Shown here: piece by piece, positions 1 to 10,018 of the stretch
Layout: the number at the start of each line of letters is the position of its first letter
Numbering within the stretch: the stretch's first letter is position 1
Origin: CAJBNH01 sp964447285
Lineage (GTDB): Bacteria; Myxococcota_A; UBA9042
Reading direction: 5' to 3'
DNA: 64,000 nucleotides
Assembly: GCA_964447285.1 (NCBI GenBank)
Contig: CAYURO010000018.1
Location: 1 to 64,000 of the forward strand
Notes under the pieces: generated by a model
What the model was told of the DNA's origin: nothing
Databases searched by the model: none
What the model saw: the letters and a program-made list of their open reading frames with translations, nothing else
Made by a program: the position numbers and the translations under genes

Positions 1-180
1 AGCTGCAGGCGGTTCTTTCGGGGCTTGCGGAGTAGTGCTCGTTCAAACGTTTGGATGAGACGCCCAACACTTCGACATCAGGCCACAAAAGCCTTGCGAA
101 TCGCCTTGCGGCCGTCCTTGCCCCAGCCCGGCGAACGCGCGGCGAGTCGACGCGTGCCACGCCGCCCGGGTCGGGTCGGC

Positions 181-1107
181 CTAGTCCCACCCGGTACTCA
201 CGTCCACGTCGAACACCACGTCGACGATGCCGCTGTAGAGCCCGCCGGAGTAGCCGCCATCGTGGATCAGCCCGGGCAGGTCGCCGAAGCACGTCCCGTC
301 TGCGTAGTCGTCTGACGCGACGTCAGAGTCATAGGCCACCACGCAAAACGACTCACCGTACGGGATGTCCACCGACAGCGTGGTCCAGTAGCTGGCGTTG
401 AAGGTGTCCTGTTTGACCGCCGTGCACGCGAGGACCGCGGTCTTCGTCTCGATGCAGATGCGCGGGTCGGGCATGCCGCCGAAGGCGTCCCACGACTCGC
501 CGTTGGGGTCATACGTCTGGAAAGTCGCGCTCTGGACCAGCACGTCCAGGGTGATGCCGAAAGGCGAAGTGCACTCGCCCCAGCCGGTGCAAACCTCCTC
601 CGTCGTACACTGCGAGTGGCTGGCGCAAGGGCCACACCCCGCCATGCCGTTGGCGCAGATCTCGCCATAGGTGCACGCCTGCGGGGCCAGCTTCTTCCAG
701 CAGCCGTCGCTGCCCTTGGTGCAGCCGACTTCGCTGCCGAACGCGCAGGTGGGCGCGGCGCACTCGTTGGTGCAGCTGGCGCCAAGCGGCTTGCACTGTC
801 CGGCGGAGCAGGTCTCGTTGCCGCCGCAGCTGGTGGCGCCGCTCCAGATCCAGCAGCCGCCTGCCTGGATGCAGGTGCGGTACTGGCCAACGCCGTAGCA
901 CTCGGCCTGACCGGGGGAACACGCGTCGCAGCCGGTCGGGATGGAGGTGTCGTTGGCAGTGTCCGCGACCGGAAAGTAGCCGCCGCCGCCGCTGTTGCCG
1001 GACGACGTGCAGCCCAGCGACATCGCCAGGATGACAAGCAGGCCCATCGGAATGCTGACTTGCAGCGGGCGAAGGGAGGAGGAAACAGGGGAGGGGAGCT
1101 GAAGCAT
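181..1107 (-). CDS. Cys-rich secreted lipoprotein
   Basis: 308 residues. The ATG at 1107 is preceded by AAAGGAGAACCG, a strong ribosome site; an in-frame ATG at 1158 has no such site. The N-terminus has a hydrophobic stretch ending MSLGC (Cys33), a slightly atypical lipobox, so the protein is probably an envelope lipoprotein. Residues about 40-190 are dense in cysteine, in patterns typical of disulfide-rich surface proteins. The last ~110 residues contain WDAFGGMPDPRICI followed by a Trp-containing segment, which resembles a C2-type beta sandwich (W-D-x-x-G-G-x-P-D-P-x-v). Export and the Cys-rich nature are well supported. The C2 resemblance is inference and no function can be assigned. A perfect palindrome lies 94 bp upstream. 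Confidence 0.8.
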   Translation of the reverse strand: MLQLPSPVSSSLRPLQVSIPMGLLVILAMSLGCTSSGNSGGGGYFPVADTANDTSIPTGCDACSPGQAECYGVGQYRTCIQAGGCWIWSGATSCGGNETCSAGQCKPLGASCTNECAAPTCAFGSEVGCTKGSDGCWKKLAPQACTYGEICANGMAGCGPCASHSQCTTEEVCTGWGECTSPFGITLDVLVQSATFQTYDPNGESWDAFGGMPDPRICIETKTAVLACTAVKQDTFNASYWTTLSVDIPYGESFCVVAYDSDVASDDYADGTCFGDLPGLIHDGGYSGGLYSGIVDVVFDVDVSTGWD

Positions 1108-1196
1108 CGGTTCTCCTTTGGGGATGGACACGGGGCGGCGCAACTGCGCGTGGGCCACACTGACCGTTGGACCAACATGACCGAAAACGTACCTCG

Positions 1197-1223
1197 CGGA
1201 TGCGACAACTGGTGTCGCATCCG
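1197..1223. promoter_or_regulatory. palindrome TGCGACA-N5-TGTCGCA, site 1
   Basis: Perfect 11-bp arms (CGGATGCGACA / TGTCGCATCCG) around ACTGG. It lies 94 bp upstream of the start of the minus-strand lipoprotein ending at 181. It is the longest and most perfect of six related palindromes in the first 11.1 kb. An operator for a dimeric regulator is the simplest reading. Confidence 0.55.
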
Positions 1224-1356
1224 GGCGGCGTCTTGCAAAATGGCGGTGCTACTTCCGTTTCTGCACGAAGAACGGAAACGGGGTGGCCAGACTGCTCAAG
1301 ACCTTGGTCCGCAACCGGCCCTTCCCGACCCCAACCTGCTGTCATTCCGGTTCTGC

Positions 1357-1950
1357 CTACAGCGGCAACGGCTCTTGCCCTTTCGCCCGCGCCTTCAACC
1401 GCTCGGCCACGAACTTCTTGACCTCGTCCGGACCGATCCCCAGCCACGCCAGTCGCTTGGCCACCGCCGCAATCGTCTCGGCGTGGCGCACTTGGGCCTT
1501 GGCCACGTGCGGGGTCAGACCGGCGGCCTCGATCACCTCGGCGTCGTGGCGAGCGGGCAGCAGCAGATAGTCCACGGGGCGCGGCGACTTGGGCAGCAGC
1601 GGGTCCTGCGGGTTGTGCTCCAGAAACGCAGTCATCGCCAGACGGTCGAGCAGCAGGTGCCCCTCGTCCATCGACACCGCCACGTCGCCCTTGCCGCTCA
1701 GCACCAGCGGCAGGCGCACCATCAGCGCCGGGTCGACGTGACAGGTCTGCTCGGTGTCGGTCTGGTCCGGCTCTGCCGCCTGGTCACCGGTCGCGCGGGC
1801 CTCCAGAACGCCGCCGCCGTTTCCCCAGTCGATCTGCAGTTCTCCGGGACGCAGGGTCCACGTGCCTGCCGCGCGCAGCGACCGGTTGACGCTGCGGATG
1901 GTGCGCAACAGGCGGGCCAGCTCGCGGCGGTCTACGGTAACGGTGGGCAT
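1357..1950 (-). CDS. conserved-looking hypothetical protein, divergent from sbcD
   Basis: 197 residues starting MPTVTVDRREL, with GGAGG placed upstream of ATG 1950. No signal peptide or membrane segment. The N-terminal ~115 residues (GELQIDW..., then GDVAVSMDEGHLLLD) read like alternating strands of a small beta-rich domain, with a loose, unproven resemblance to one domain of a DNA sliding clamp. The C-terminal ~60 residues are helical (EVIEAAGL...AKAQVRHAETIAAVAKRL...GPDEVKKFVAERL). It shares a 202-bp divergent promoter region, with a central palindrome, with the nuclease gene sbcD, which hints at co-regulation. Function unknown. Confidence 0.7.
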   Translation of the reverse strand: MPTVTVDRRELARLLRTIRSVNRSLRAAGTWTLRPGELQIDWGNGGGVLEARATGDQAAEPDQTDTEQTCHVDPALMVRLPLVLSGKGDVAVSMDEGHLLLDRLAMTAFLEHNPQDPLLPKSPRPVDYLLLPARHDAEVIEAAGLTPHVAKAQVRHAETIAAVAKRLAWLGIGPDEVKKFVAERLKARAKGQEPLPL

Positions 1951-2041
1951 GGCGGGAACCTCCGGCAAAACACGGTGCCAGAACCCCGTGATCGTAGCGG
2001 CACCCTTGGGCCACGGCAACCGTCCCCAAACACACCACACC

Positions 2042-2060
2042 TGCGACACCACATGTCGCA
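2042..2060. promoter_or_regulatory. palindrome TGCGACA-N5-TGTCGCA, site 2 (divergent)
   Basis: Perfect 7-bp arms around CCACA. It is centred in the divergent region, 92 bp from the start at 1950 and 93 bp from the sbcD start at 2153, so a single dimer could control both directions. Confidence 0.55.
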
Positions 2061-2152
2061 TCCCGACACGCCAAGCCTTGCGGCGCGCGGCGGGTTCAGG
2101 CACACCGCCAGACCTGCCACCCCTGAATCCTTCGCACCCCAAGGTCACCGAC

Positions 2153-3307
2153 ATGCGCATCCTGCACACCTCAGACTGGCATTTGGGCAAGAACATGACC
2201 GGCGTCTGGCTGTACGACGACCAGCAGTACGCGCTGGACCAGATTGTCGCGCACTTGGCCTCGGCGCCGCCGTACGACCTGATGCTGGTGGCGGGGGACG
2301 TGTTCGACCGCGCCACGCCGTCAGAGCGGGGGGTGCGGATGCTGGGCGAGTGGCTGGCCAGGGCTCGCAACGTCGCGCCACAGCTGCCGATCGTGTTCAT
2401 TGCCGGCAATCACGACAACGGCCCTCGTCTGGCTTGGGCGTCGGCCCTGCTGGACCAGCAGCACGTCTTCCTGCGCGGCGAGACCGTTGGGCTGGACCGG
2501 CCGATTCAGGTGACGGCGCGCGACGGCACCCAAGCGCAGGTGTGGGCGCTGCCGTTTCTGCTGCCGGGGTCGGGCGGCGAGGACATTCCGAGTCAGGTAT
2601 TGGCCATCGAGACGGTGGTGCAGCGGATCCGGGCCAGCTGGGATCGGTCGCAAGTGCAGGTGCTGGTGGCGCATTGCTATGTGCGCGACGGCAAGACTTC
2701 AGAGTCCGAGCGGTCGATCGGCACCGCCAATCTGGTCGAGCCCGACGTGTTCGAGGGGTTCGACTACGTGGCGCTGGGCCACCTGCATCGGCCGCAGTCC
2801 GCGGCGCCCAACGCGCGGTATTCCGGTGCGATTTCGCGCTATAGCTTTTCCGAGGCCGGGGGCGAGAAGTCCATGGCCGCCATCGAGGTCGCGCCGGGGC
2901 AGCCGCACCGCTTCACGCCGGTCGCCCTGCAGTGCCTGCGCGGGATGCACCGCATCACCGACACGCTGCAGGCCCTGCTGACCGACCCCAAGTACGCAGA
3001 CCGGCTGCAGGATTACGTCGAGCTGACGCTGGATCCGCCGGTCGATGTCGGCAATCCGCACGAGCAGCTGCGTACGCGGTGGGCGCATCCCCTCACCCTC
3101 CGCAACGAGGTCGGGGGCGAGGGCGCGTCGCAGGCGCTGTTGCGCACCGACGGCGACAAGGTCAGGGAGCTGGTAGAGGATTTTGAGGACTTCTACGATC
3201 TGTTCCCGCCCGGACTGGCGCCACACGAACAGGTCCTGGCCACGTTTCGCCGTCTGGAAGCCGTCGTGATTGCAGAGGAGGCGCGAGATGAAGCCCATCG
3301 AGCTTGA
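2153..3307 (+). CDS. sbcD: exonuclease SbcCD subunit D (Mre11-type nuclease)
   Basis: 384 residues. Metal-dependent phosphoesterase fold with the expected motifs: DWHLG (D8, H10), GDVFD (D49), GNHDN (N86-H87-D88), a downstream HCYV and GHLHRP. It forms the nuclease subunit of SbcCD, which opens hairpins and processes blocked DNA ends in the cytoplasm. The start MRILHTSDWH is the family-typical N-terminus; AAGG lies 8 bases upstream. The reading frame extends upstream to 1754, but that part has no family resemblance and runs across the divergent gene. The 3' end overlaps sbcC by 20 bases, so the two are translationally coupled. Confidence 0.95.
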   Translation: MRILHTSDWHLGKNMTGVWLYDDQQYALDQIVAHLASAPPYDLMLVAGDVFDRATPSERGVRMLGEWLARARNVAPQLPIVFIAGNHDNGPRLAWASALLDQQHVFLRGETVGLDRPIQVTARDGTQAQVWALPFLLPGSGGEDIPSQVLAIETVVQRIRASWDRSQVQVLVAHCYVRDGKTSESERSIGTANLVEPDVFEGFDYVALGHLHRPQSAAPNARYSGAISRYSFSEAGGEKSMAAIEVAPGQPHRFTPVALQCLRGMHRITDTLQALLTDPKYADRLQDYVELTLDPPVDVGNPHEQLRTRWAHPLTLRNEVGGEGASQALLRTDGDKVRELVEDFEDFYDLFPPGLAPHEQVLATFRRLEAVVIAEEARDEAHRA

Positions 3308-6300
3308 GCTGCAGTGGTTCGGCCAATACGCCCAGTCGCAGACCGTCCCGTTCGACCAGCTGGACCGGCGCTTCCTGATCACCGGCGAGACCGGATCGGG
3401 CAAGACGACGCTGTTCGACGCCATGTCGTACGCGCTGTACGGCGAGGGGCTGGGATCCCGCAAGTACGGTGCGGGGTTGCGCAGTCAGCTGGCGGGGGTC
3501 GAGGACTCGACCGTCGTGCGCTTCGTGTTCGAGATCCGCGGCGTGCGGTGGCAGGTCGAGCGGTCGCCGTATCGGTTCGTCCGCTACAAGCGCGGCGGCA
3601 ATCCGGAGACGGACAACTACCTGACACTGAAGCGACTGAGCGGACCGGGCGCGCCGGAAGTGATCGCACCCGGTGAGATCCCCCATTTGCTCAGGGACTT
3701 GCTGGTGCTGCGGGTGGACGACTTTGCCAAGATTCTGGTGCTGCCACAGGGTCAGTTCCAGCAGTTTCTGGAGATGAAGTCGGTCGAGCGGGCCAAGCTG
3801 CTCAAGACCCTGTTTCCCGTAGACCGCCACGAGCGCGTTGCCCAGCTGGCCAAGGACGAAGCCCGGGAAGTGCACGCGAAGATCAAAGAGAACGACGCCT
3901 TCCAGAAGGAAGTGAAGCGCGAGTTCGTTGCCGAGACTTTCGCCGCGCAGGACAGCGCATTGTCCTTGCGGGTCGAGCAGCTGCGCGACATCGAGGGGGT
4001 GCGAGCGCAAGAGGCAGAGCAGGCCAAGGCCGCGCTGCACACGGCGCGCACGCTGGCGAGTCTGGTCGAGCGGCGGACCGGGCGGTCGCAGGCGCGCACC
4101 CAGCACCTGACCGGCGAGCCCGCGCACCAGACGCGGGTCCAGCAGCTGGCGGCGGGACGGCGGGCGGCGGCGGCGCTGCCAGCGGTGGACGCCAGAGCTC
4201 GACTGCTTCAAGAGATCAACGGGTTGCAGCAGCAGCACGGCAAGGACGCCGGCGAGCTGGTGGTGGCCGCACAGGTCCGCGACGCCCTGCGCCCGGCGCA
4301 CGTCGAACTGCCGATCCGGGACGCGGCGCAACAGGAAGCCAAGGGGTCGATCGGCAAGCAGAAAGAGCGGTTGGAGGCGCTGGCCGCGCTGGTGAAGGCG
4401 CGTGGCGAAGCGGCACGGCTGGCGGGCGAGGAAACGTCTGCCACAGCCAAGGCAGCCGAAGGGCAGGGCGCGGTGGAACTGGCGCAGGCGGCGTTGGCCG
4501 CGTTGGACGCCGTGGGCGAGGCGTCGCGGCAGGCTCAAGGAGCGCTGCAAGCTGGGCGAGACCGCGTCGAGGGCTGTCGCCGGTTCGAGACTGACGCCAA
4601 GGCGGTGCGGGTCTGGACGGATACGCGCAGTCCCGCGCTGGCCAAGGAACTCGAGCAGGAACAGCGGGTTTTGGGTGAACGCGAGCAGGACCTGACCCGC
4701 GCCGAGCAGACACTGACCGACGCCCAGCACCGGGTCGATGCCGACGCCGCGCTGGCCCTGGCGGCGAACCTGCGGCCGGATGAGCCGTGTCCCGTCTGCG
4801 GCAGTACCGACCACCCGCAACCGCGCCACCGCAGCGGCGACGAGGTGCGGGACGACGCGCTGGCGTTGCGCAAGACCGCGGACGCACTGGTGAAGAGCGC
4901 CCGCACCGGGCACGAAGTCCAGGGCAAGCTGGTGGCCACCGTGCAGGCGACGCGGATCACCGAGAAGACGGCGGCAGAGGCGGCGGCGAACCGCTTGCGC
5001 GACGCGGGGTTCCAAGGGCCAGAGGCGTGGCAGGTGGCGCTGGCAGCCGCGATGGCGGACTTGGCCCCCTTGGACGGTGCGGAGCAGGAGCGGCAGGTGG
5101 CGCTGGCCGGGCGGCCCAACCGCGCGCAGGCCCTCGAATGGGCCCGTCAGACGGCAGACCAGCGGCGCACGGCGGCCGAGCAGGCGGCGCAGCGGCGAAC
5201 CGTGGCGACGACCACGCTGCAAGGGCTGGGCGAGCGTCTGGGTCCCGTGGCAGACGCGGCGGTCGAGACCCTGGCCACCCAGCAGGCGATTCGGCAGGCG
5301 GAGACCGCCTTCGACACCGAGACCCAGGCGATCCTGAAGCTGCGCAACGACATGCAGCAGGCCGAGGCGCGGGTGTCGACGCTGGCTGGGCAGGTGGACG
5401 CGCTGGCCAAGCAGCTGCAGGCCAAGCGCAACGACCTGCCGACGACCCAGCAGGCCGCCGAGAAGGCTTTGGCAGACGCGCAGTTCGACACGGAGCAGGC
5501 GGCCCGTGCCTGTGCGCTGACCGCCGCCGTGCTGGACACCCTGCAGCGGCAGGTGGAGCAGTGGACGCTGGAGCTGGCGCAGCTGGACACGCAACTGGCC
5601 GATCTGGAACGCGAGATCGATGGACGCCCGGCCCCCGACCTCGTCACTGCCCAGCAGCTGGCCGAGCAGTGTGCCACCGTCGCGACCCAGGCGGCCGAAG
5701 ACCGCCTAGCCGTCGCCAGCGAACAGGATCAGCTGCGCGCAAAGGACAAGCGCTTTAGGGAGTTGGAGGAAGAGCGTCGCCTGCTTGTGGCCGACAGCCG
5801 CGGTCTGCTGGACCTGTCGCAGCGCCTCAACGGCGAGATTGCCCCCAAGATCGACTTTGCGACGTGGATGCTGACGTGGTGGCTGGACCGGGTGTTGCGT
5901 GCGGCGAATTCGCGCCTGCGCACCCTCAGCGACAGCCGCTATGCCTTCCGCCTGCGCACCGGCCAAACCGACGGACGCGTGTGCGCCGGCCTGGACGTCG
6001 ACGTGCTGGACACGTGGTCCAACCGCCTGCGCGACGTCAACGCCCTGTCCGGCGGCGAGAAGTTCCTGGCGTCGCTGTCGCTGGCACTGGGACTGGCCGA
6101 CGTGGTGCAAAGTCTCAATGGCGGCGTGCAGCTGGACACGCTGTTCATCGACGAGGGCTTCGGCAGTCTGGACGCAGAGACGCTGGGCCGGGCGATGGAG
6201 TTGATCGAGGCCCTGTCCGAGCACCGCTCAGTCGGCTTGATCAGTCACGTCGAGGCGATGCAGCGCGAGATCCCGTCGCAGGTGCGGGTGACCAAGTCGC

Positions 6301-6344
6301 CGGCGGGGTCGAAGGTGACGGTCGTCCGCAGCGCCAAGGCGTAG
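3288..6344 (+). CDS. sbcC: exonuclease SbcCD subunit C (Rad50-type SMC ATPase)
   Basis: 1,018 residues, normal for the family. Walker A GETGSGKT at residues 33-40; long Ala/Gln/Glu-rich coiled coils on both sides of a zinc hook CPVC (residues 501-504); ABC signature LSGGEKF near 920; Walker B/D-loop LFIDEGFGSLD near 952; and an H-loop LISHV. The ATPase cycle opens and closes SbcD on DNA ends. The start ATG 3288 has GAGGAGG seven bases upstream and lies inside the end of sbcD. The very high GC of the coiled-coil section generates an 810-codon antisense frame that is not a gene. Confidence 0.96.
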   Translation: MKPIELELQWFGQYAQSQTVPFDQLDRRFLITGETGSGKTTLFDAMSYALYGEGLGSRKYGAGLRSQLAGVEDSTVVRFVFEIRGVRWQVERSPYRFVRYKRGGNPETDNYLTLKRLSGPGAPEVIAPGEIPHLLRDLLVLRVDDFAKILVLPQGQFQQFLEMKSVERAKLLKTLFPVDRHERVAQLAKDEAREVHAKIKENDAFQKEVKREFVAETFAAQDSALSLRVEQLRDIEGVRAQEAEQAKAALHTARTLASLVERRTGRSQARTQHLTGEPAHQTRVQQLAAGRRAAAALPAVDARARLLQEINGLQQQHGKDAGELVVAAQVRDALRPAHVELPIRDAAQQEAKGSIGKQKERLEALAALVKARGEAARLAGEETSATAKAAEGQGAVELAQAALAALDAVGEASRQAQGALQAGRDRVEGCRRFETDAKAVRVWTDTRSPALAKELEQEQRVLGEREQDLTRAEQTLTDAQHRVDADAALALAANLRPDEPCPVCGSTDHPQPRHRSGDEVRDDALALRKTADALVKSARTGHEVQGKLVATVQATRITEKTAAEAAANRLRDAGFQGPEAWQVALAAAMADLAPLDGAEQERQVALAGRPNRAQALEWARQTADQRRTAAEQAAQRRTVATTTLQGLGERLGPVADAAVETLATQQAIRQAETAFDTETQAILKLRNDMQQAEARVSTLAGQVDALAKQLQAKRNDLPTTQQAAEKALADAQFDTEQAARACALTAAVLDTLQRQVEQWTLELAQLDTQLADLEREIDGRPAPDLVTAQQLAEQCATVATQAAEDRLAVASEQDQLRAKDKRFRELEEERRLLVADSRGLLDLSQRLNGEIAPKIDFATWMLTWWLDRVLRAANSRLRTLSDSRYAFRLRTGQTDGRVCAGLDVDVLDTWSNRLRDVNALSGGEKFLASLSLALGLADVVQSLNGGVQLDTLFIDEGFGSLDAETLGRAMELIEALSEHRSVGLISHVEAMQREIPSQVRVTKSPAGSKVTVVRSAKA

Positions 6345-6353
6345 CGGCCCGCG

Positions 6354-6974
6354 CTAGGTCTCGACGGTCGAGACGTACGGGTCGAGCCCCAGACGGACGC
6401 GCAGCACTTCGGCCGCCGCCTGATACGCGACGTAACGCGGGGTAATCTCTTGCGTCTGTGTCTCAGGCCCCGGGTAGAAGTCCAGCGTGTGCGTGTGGTG
6501 GTAGCGGTCGAAGTCGAAGCGCACGCCCGACACCCCCTGTACCGCCTTGCGCATCCGGTACAGCCAGCGCATGTCGCTGGTCATCGAGACCGACATCTCT
6601 ACCCGTCCCAACGCGCCGGCCCACATGCTGCCGGCCGAGCCCTGCGGGTGCTCCTCGCGCTCCTTGACGGCCGCCAGCCGCGCGGCCTCCAGCGCCTCGC
6701 GCAACACCGCCTGCACCGTGGCAACATCGGGCAGCGGCTCACGTTCGTCAGGCTTGCGCTCACGCACCGGTCGCGCGCGCACCTGCTGGCGAAGCGCCCG
6801 GGCCTCGCGCAGCTGCACGGGCAGTTTGGCCTTGTCGGGCAGCTGCGTGCGCGCGGTACGGGGGCGGCCAGAGGCGCAGCGCGTCGTCACCTGGACCCAC
6901 AGCCGGTCCAGACGGTCGCGGTAGACCTCGATGCGCTCGAGCAATTCGCGTCGGCGTGCAGTCGGCGTAGGCAT
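6354..6974 (-). CDS. hypothetical protein with basic coiled-coil N-terminus
   Basis: 206 residues, chosen from ATG 6974 (MPTPTARRRELLERIEVY); a TGGAG element lies upstream, and the 32 extra codons of the open frame look like non-coding sequence. Residues 8-110 are rich in Arg and heptad-like Leu/Val and probably form helices or a coiled coil. Residues about 125-206 hold a more globular part with MSVSMTSDMRWLYRM and YHHTHTLDFYPGP. No signal peptide. Convergent with sbcC (9 bp between stops). I recognise no family. A TGCGACA-type palindrome lies 57 bp upstream. Confidence 0.6.
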   Translation of the reverse strand: MPTPTARRRELLERIEVYRDRLDRLWVQVTTRCASGRPRTARTQLPDKAKLPVQLREARALRQQVRARPVRERKPDEREPLPDVATVQAVLREALEAARLAAVKEREEHPQGSAGSMWAGALGRVEMSVSMTSDMRWLYRMRKAVQGVSGVRFDFDRYHHTHTLDFYPGPETQTQEITPRYVAYQAAAEVLRVRLGLDPYVSTVET

Positions 6975-7030
6975 CGGCGTGCTCCAGGGCCGCAGTTCGT
7001 TGCGGCGCTGGATCCTGTGTAGCACGGGGG

Positions 7031-7049
7031 TGCGACAGGGCGTGTCGGA
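7031..7049. promoter_or_regulatory. palindrome TGCGACA-N5-TGTCGgA, site 3
   Basis: One mismatch from perfect symmetry. It sits 57 bp upstream of the start at 6974, in the 124-bp gap before the quinone oxidoreductase stop. Confidence 0.4.
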
Positions 7050-7098
7050 TGGGGGAGGGTGGGTCCGCAATGCGCTCAGAAACAGCCGACCGCCACCC

Positions 7099-8130
<1,032 letters not shown>

Positions 8131-8225
8131 GGTGTTGCCTCTCGCGTTGGGACCCGGTGCCGATGCTACGCCGTCCGTGCCGGAGCGGGAAGCGTTGTGT
8201 GTGGGGGGACGTTCTCTGTACGCAA

Positions 8226-8244
8226 CGCGACACGGTTTGTCGCT
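8226..8244. promoter_or_regulatory. palindrome cGCGACA-N5-TGTCGCt, site 4 (divergent)
   Basis: Perfect GCGACA/TGTCGC core around CGGTT, 96 bp from the oxidoreductase start (8130) and 93 bp from the phosphatase start (8337). The geometry is the same as in the sbcD divergent region. Confidence 0.5.
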
Positions 8245-8336
8245 GCTGTGGGACAAACTCGCCCCGCGAGACCGGACGACGCGCGAGCTTGTCGCCGCCA
8301 CAACCGCAGACGCGACGCACACTTGAGAGGTTCCCC

Positions 8337-9032
8337 ATGCCACCGCTCCCACGACCCGACCCCAACACCTACTGGGTCCACCCGCACCTGCTGCTGGCCG
8401 GCGAGTACCCCGGCGGCAAGGCGCCCCAAGACCCGACCAGCCGTCTGGGTCGCTGGTTGGACGCCGGGATCCTGACCTTCATCGACCTGACCGAGACCGG
8501 CGAGCTGACGCCGTATGCCGAGCCGCTGCGCACCCTTGCCCTGCAGCGCGGTCTGCGCGTGCGACACTGGCCGTTGCCGATTCGCGACCTGGACGTGCCC
8601 GCCACGCCAGCGGCGATGCGCGAGATCCTCGACCTCATCGACAGCGAGCTCGAAGAGAAGCGCCCGGTCTACCTGCACTGTTGGGGTGGCGTGGGTCGGA
8701 CAGGCACGGTCGTGGGCTGTCACCTGGTGCGGCGAGGTCTGGATGGCGCGGCGGCGTTGCAGCGTCTGGAAAGGCTGTGGCGCGTCGTCCAGAAGCGCGA
8801 CCGCAAGCCAGTCACCCCGGAGACGCAAGCCCAACGCGACTTCGTGTTGGGCTGGGCGGACCGCGAGCGCGAGCCCCGGCCGATGGACCGCTGCACCTTG
8901 GGCGCCACCGACCTTGTCTTCGTGCAGATGCCCAATGGCGCGATCTTGCGGACGCACGACGACGTGCAGGCCTACTTGGCGGGCGTGCAGTGGCAGGGGG
9001 TTCGGCCCGGGTCGGGAATCGGCGAGTGGTAG
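8337..9032 (+). CDS. dual-specificity / tyrosine-type protein phosphatase
   Basis: 231 residues. The phosphatase loop YLHCWGGVGRTG gives the C-x5-R catalytic signature (C115, R121). A candidate general-acid aspartate lies in RDLDVPATP. The N-terminal part (WVHPHLLLAGEYPG) matches the start of many bacterial cysteine phosphatases that act on phosphotyrosine, phosphoinositides or phosphoarginine. The tail after residue ~185 (ATDLVFVQMPNGAILRTH) is an extension I do not recognise. GAGAGG lies six bases before the ATG. It is the only phosphatase near the Ser/Thr kinase and histidine kinases of this window, but no physical link is visible. Confidence 0.88.
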   Translation: MPPLPRPDPNTYWVHPHLLLAGEYPGGKAPQDPTSRLGRWLDAGILTFIDLTETGELTPYAEPLRTLALQRGLRVRHWPLPIRDLDVPATPAAMREILDLIDSELEEKRPVYLHCWGGVGRTGTVVGCHLVRRGLDGAAALQRLERLWRVVQKRDRKPVTPETQAQRDFVLGWADREREPRPMDRCTLGATDLVFVQMPNGAILRTHDDVQAYLAGVQWQGVRPGSGIGEW

Positions 9033-9115
9033 GTCGAAAGCGTCCAGGTAGGGTCCCGGGTTCCTTGACAATCGTCCGGCGTTGGGAGCACACGTCGGCT
9101 GTGGGCATCCCCCTT

Positions 9116-9178
9116 GTCCAGTCGGCGACCTGGCTAGTCCAGTAGGCGACACGGCTGGTCCAGCAAGCGACGCACCTT
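9116..9178. repeat. three tandem 21-bp repeats upstream of a barrel protein gene
   Basis: Units begin at 9116, 9137 and 9158. Each starts GTCCAG, followed three bases later by GCGAC, and ends near CT. Units 1 and 2 match at 17 of 21 bases, and units 2 and 3 at 15 of 21. The period equals two helical turns, so bound proteins would lie on one face. The array runs into palindrome site 5. Confidence 0.6.
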
Positions 9179-9184
9179 GTCGCA
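9166..9184. promoter_or_regulatory. palindrome aGCGACg-N5-TGTCGCA, site 5
   Basis: Imperfect copy of the same palindrome, ending 28 bp before the start at 9212 and overlapping the last 21-bp repeat. Confidence 0.35.
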
Positions 9185-9211
9185 CTCCCCCCCCCTCAAC
9201 AGGAGCTTCCC

Positions 9212-9952
9212 ATGGTCCAGCAAACTTCTCGTGCAAGGCTTTCGTCGCTGCTGCGGGTGGCGTGCGCGGTTCTGGCCGTAGGTGCCGTCGCGGTGCCGTT
9301 CGCGGTTCAAGCGGCCCCGGGCGCGCTGGGGTCCGAGCCCGGTTTGATTGTGTCGGGTGAGCGTGTGATGGGCATTGGCCAGTCGGTGCAGACCATGGTG
9401 TCGCCGGATGGCACAGAGAGCATCGCCACTTCTCGCGCCCTGATCGGCACGTGGTCGACCAATGCCTCTCCGGTCACTGAGCCGCGGATCGGCGTGGACT
9501 ACAAGCTGGCGACTGGGGTGACCGTGGGTTCCGCATTCGGCCTGCTGTCGGCCAGCGGCGAGATCGGCGAAGTCAGCAGCGGCGTGACGACGACGACCCA
9601 GACCGACGACGTCTCAGGCTTCCTACTGGCTCCGCGTCTGGGCTACATCCACACGATGTCTGGCAGTGTCAGTGTGTGGCTGCGTGGCGGGGTCTCGATG
9701 TACTCCGTGACGCAATCGGACCCGCTGGGCGACAACAAGGTCGTCACCTCGGGGGCGAACCTGACCATCGACCCGCAGGTGCTGGTCTCGGCCACCCGGA
9801 ACTTCGCCGTGGCCCTCGGCCTTGTGGTGGACCTGCCGATCTCGGGCTCGTACGAGTACACGGTCACGGATCAGGACGTGCAGACCAGCGTCAAGGGTGA
9901 CTTCTCGGCGCGCTTCCTCGGCGTAACCGTGGGGTTCCTTGGTCTGTTTTGA
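9212..9952 (+). CDS. small outer-membrane beta-barrel-like protein
   Basis: 246 residues. Cleavable signal peptide with Arg-rich start, hydrophobic VACAVLAVGAVAVPF core and cleavage near VQAAPG. The mature part is built of short alternating amphipathic strands rich in Gly, Ser, Thr and Val (GVTVGSAFGLLS, DVSGFLLAPRLGYIHT, SVSVWLRGGVSMYSV) and ends ...LGVTVGFLGLF with a C-terminal Phe, the usual outer-membrane insertion signal. Likely an 8-stranded barrel of the OmpA/opacity-like type; ligand or role unknown. AGGAGC lies six bases before the ATG. Three 21-bp repeats upstream suggest dedicated regulation. Confidence 0.75.
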   Translation: MVQQTSRARLSSLLRVACAVLAVGAVAVPFAVQAAPGALGSEPGLIVSGERVMGIGQSVQTMVSPDGTESIATSRALIGTWSTNASPVTEPRIGVDYKLATGVTVGSAFGLLSASGEIGEVSSGVTTTTQTDDVSGFLLAPRLGYIHTMSGSVSVWLRGGVSMYSVTQSDPLGDNKVVTSGANLTIDPQVLVSATRNFAVALGLVVDLPISGSYEYTVTDQDVQTSVKGDFSARFLGVTVGFLGLF

Positions 9953-10018
9953 CCTGCGTGGCGGACAATGGCGGAGGGCACCGGCCGCCCGCCCTTGACA
10001 TGCATCGCCATTGAGCGC

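Noticed and set aside
1754..2152. N-terminal extension of sbcD
   Set aside because: The extra codons overlap the divergent gene and its palindrome; the family start MRILHTSDWH is at 2153.
616..2844. 742-codon plus-strand frame
   Set aside because: Spans the Cys-rich lipoprotein, an unknown gene and the start of sbcD in the wrong frame; no coherent protein.
3162..5594. 810-codon open frame antisense to sbcC
   Set aside because: Arises from the Ala/Gln/Arg codon bias of GC-rich coiled-coil DNA; composition is Leu/Arg/Gln low complexity with no family pattern, and sbcC is unambiguous.
9065..9070. TTGACA as promoter of the barrel gene at 9212
   Set aside because: No acceptable -10 element at 16-18 bases, so the hexamer alone was not reported.
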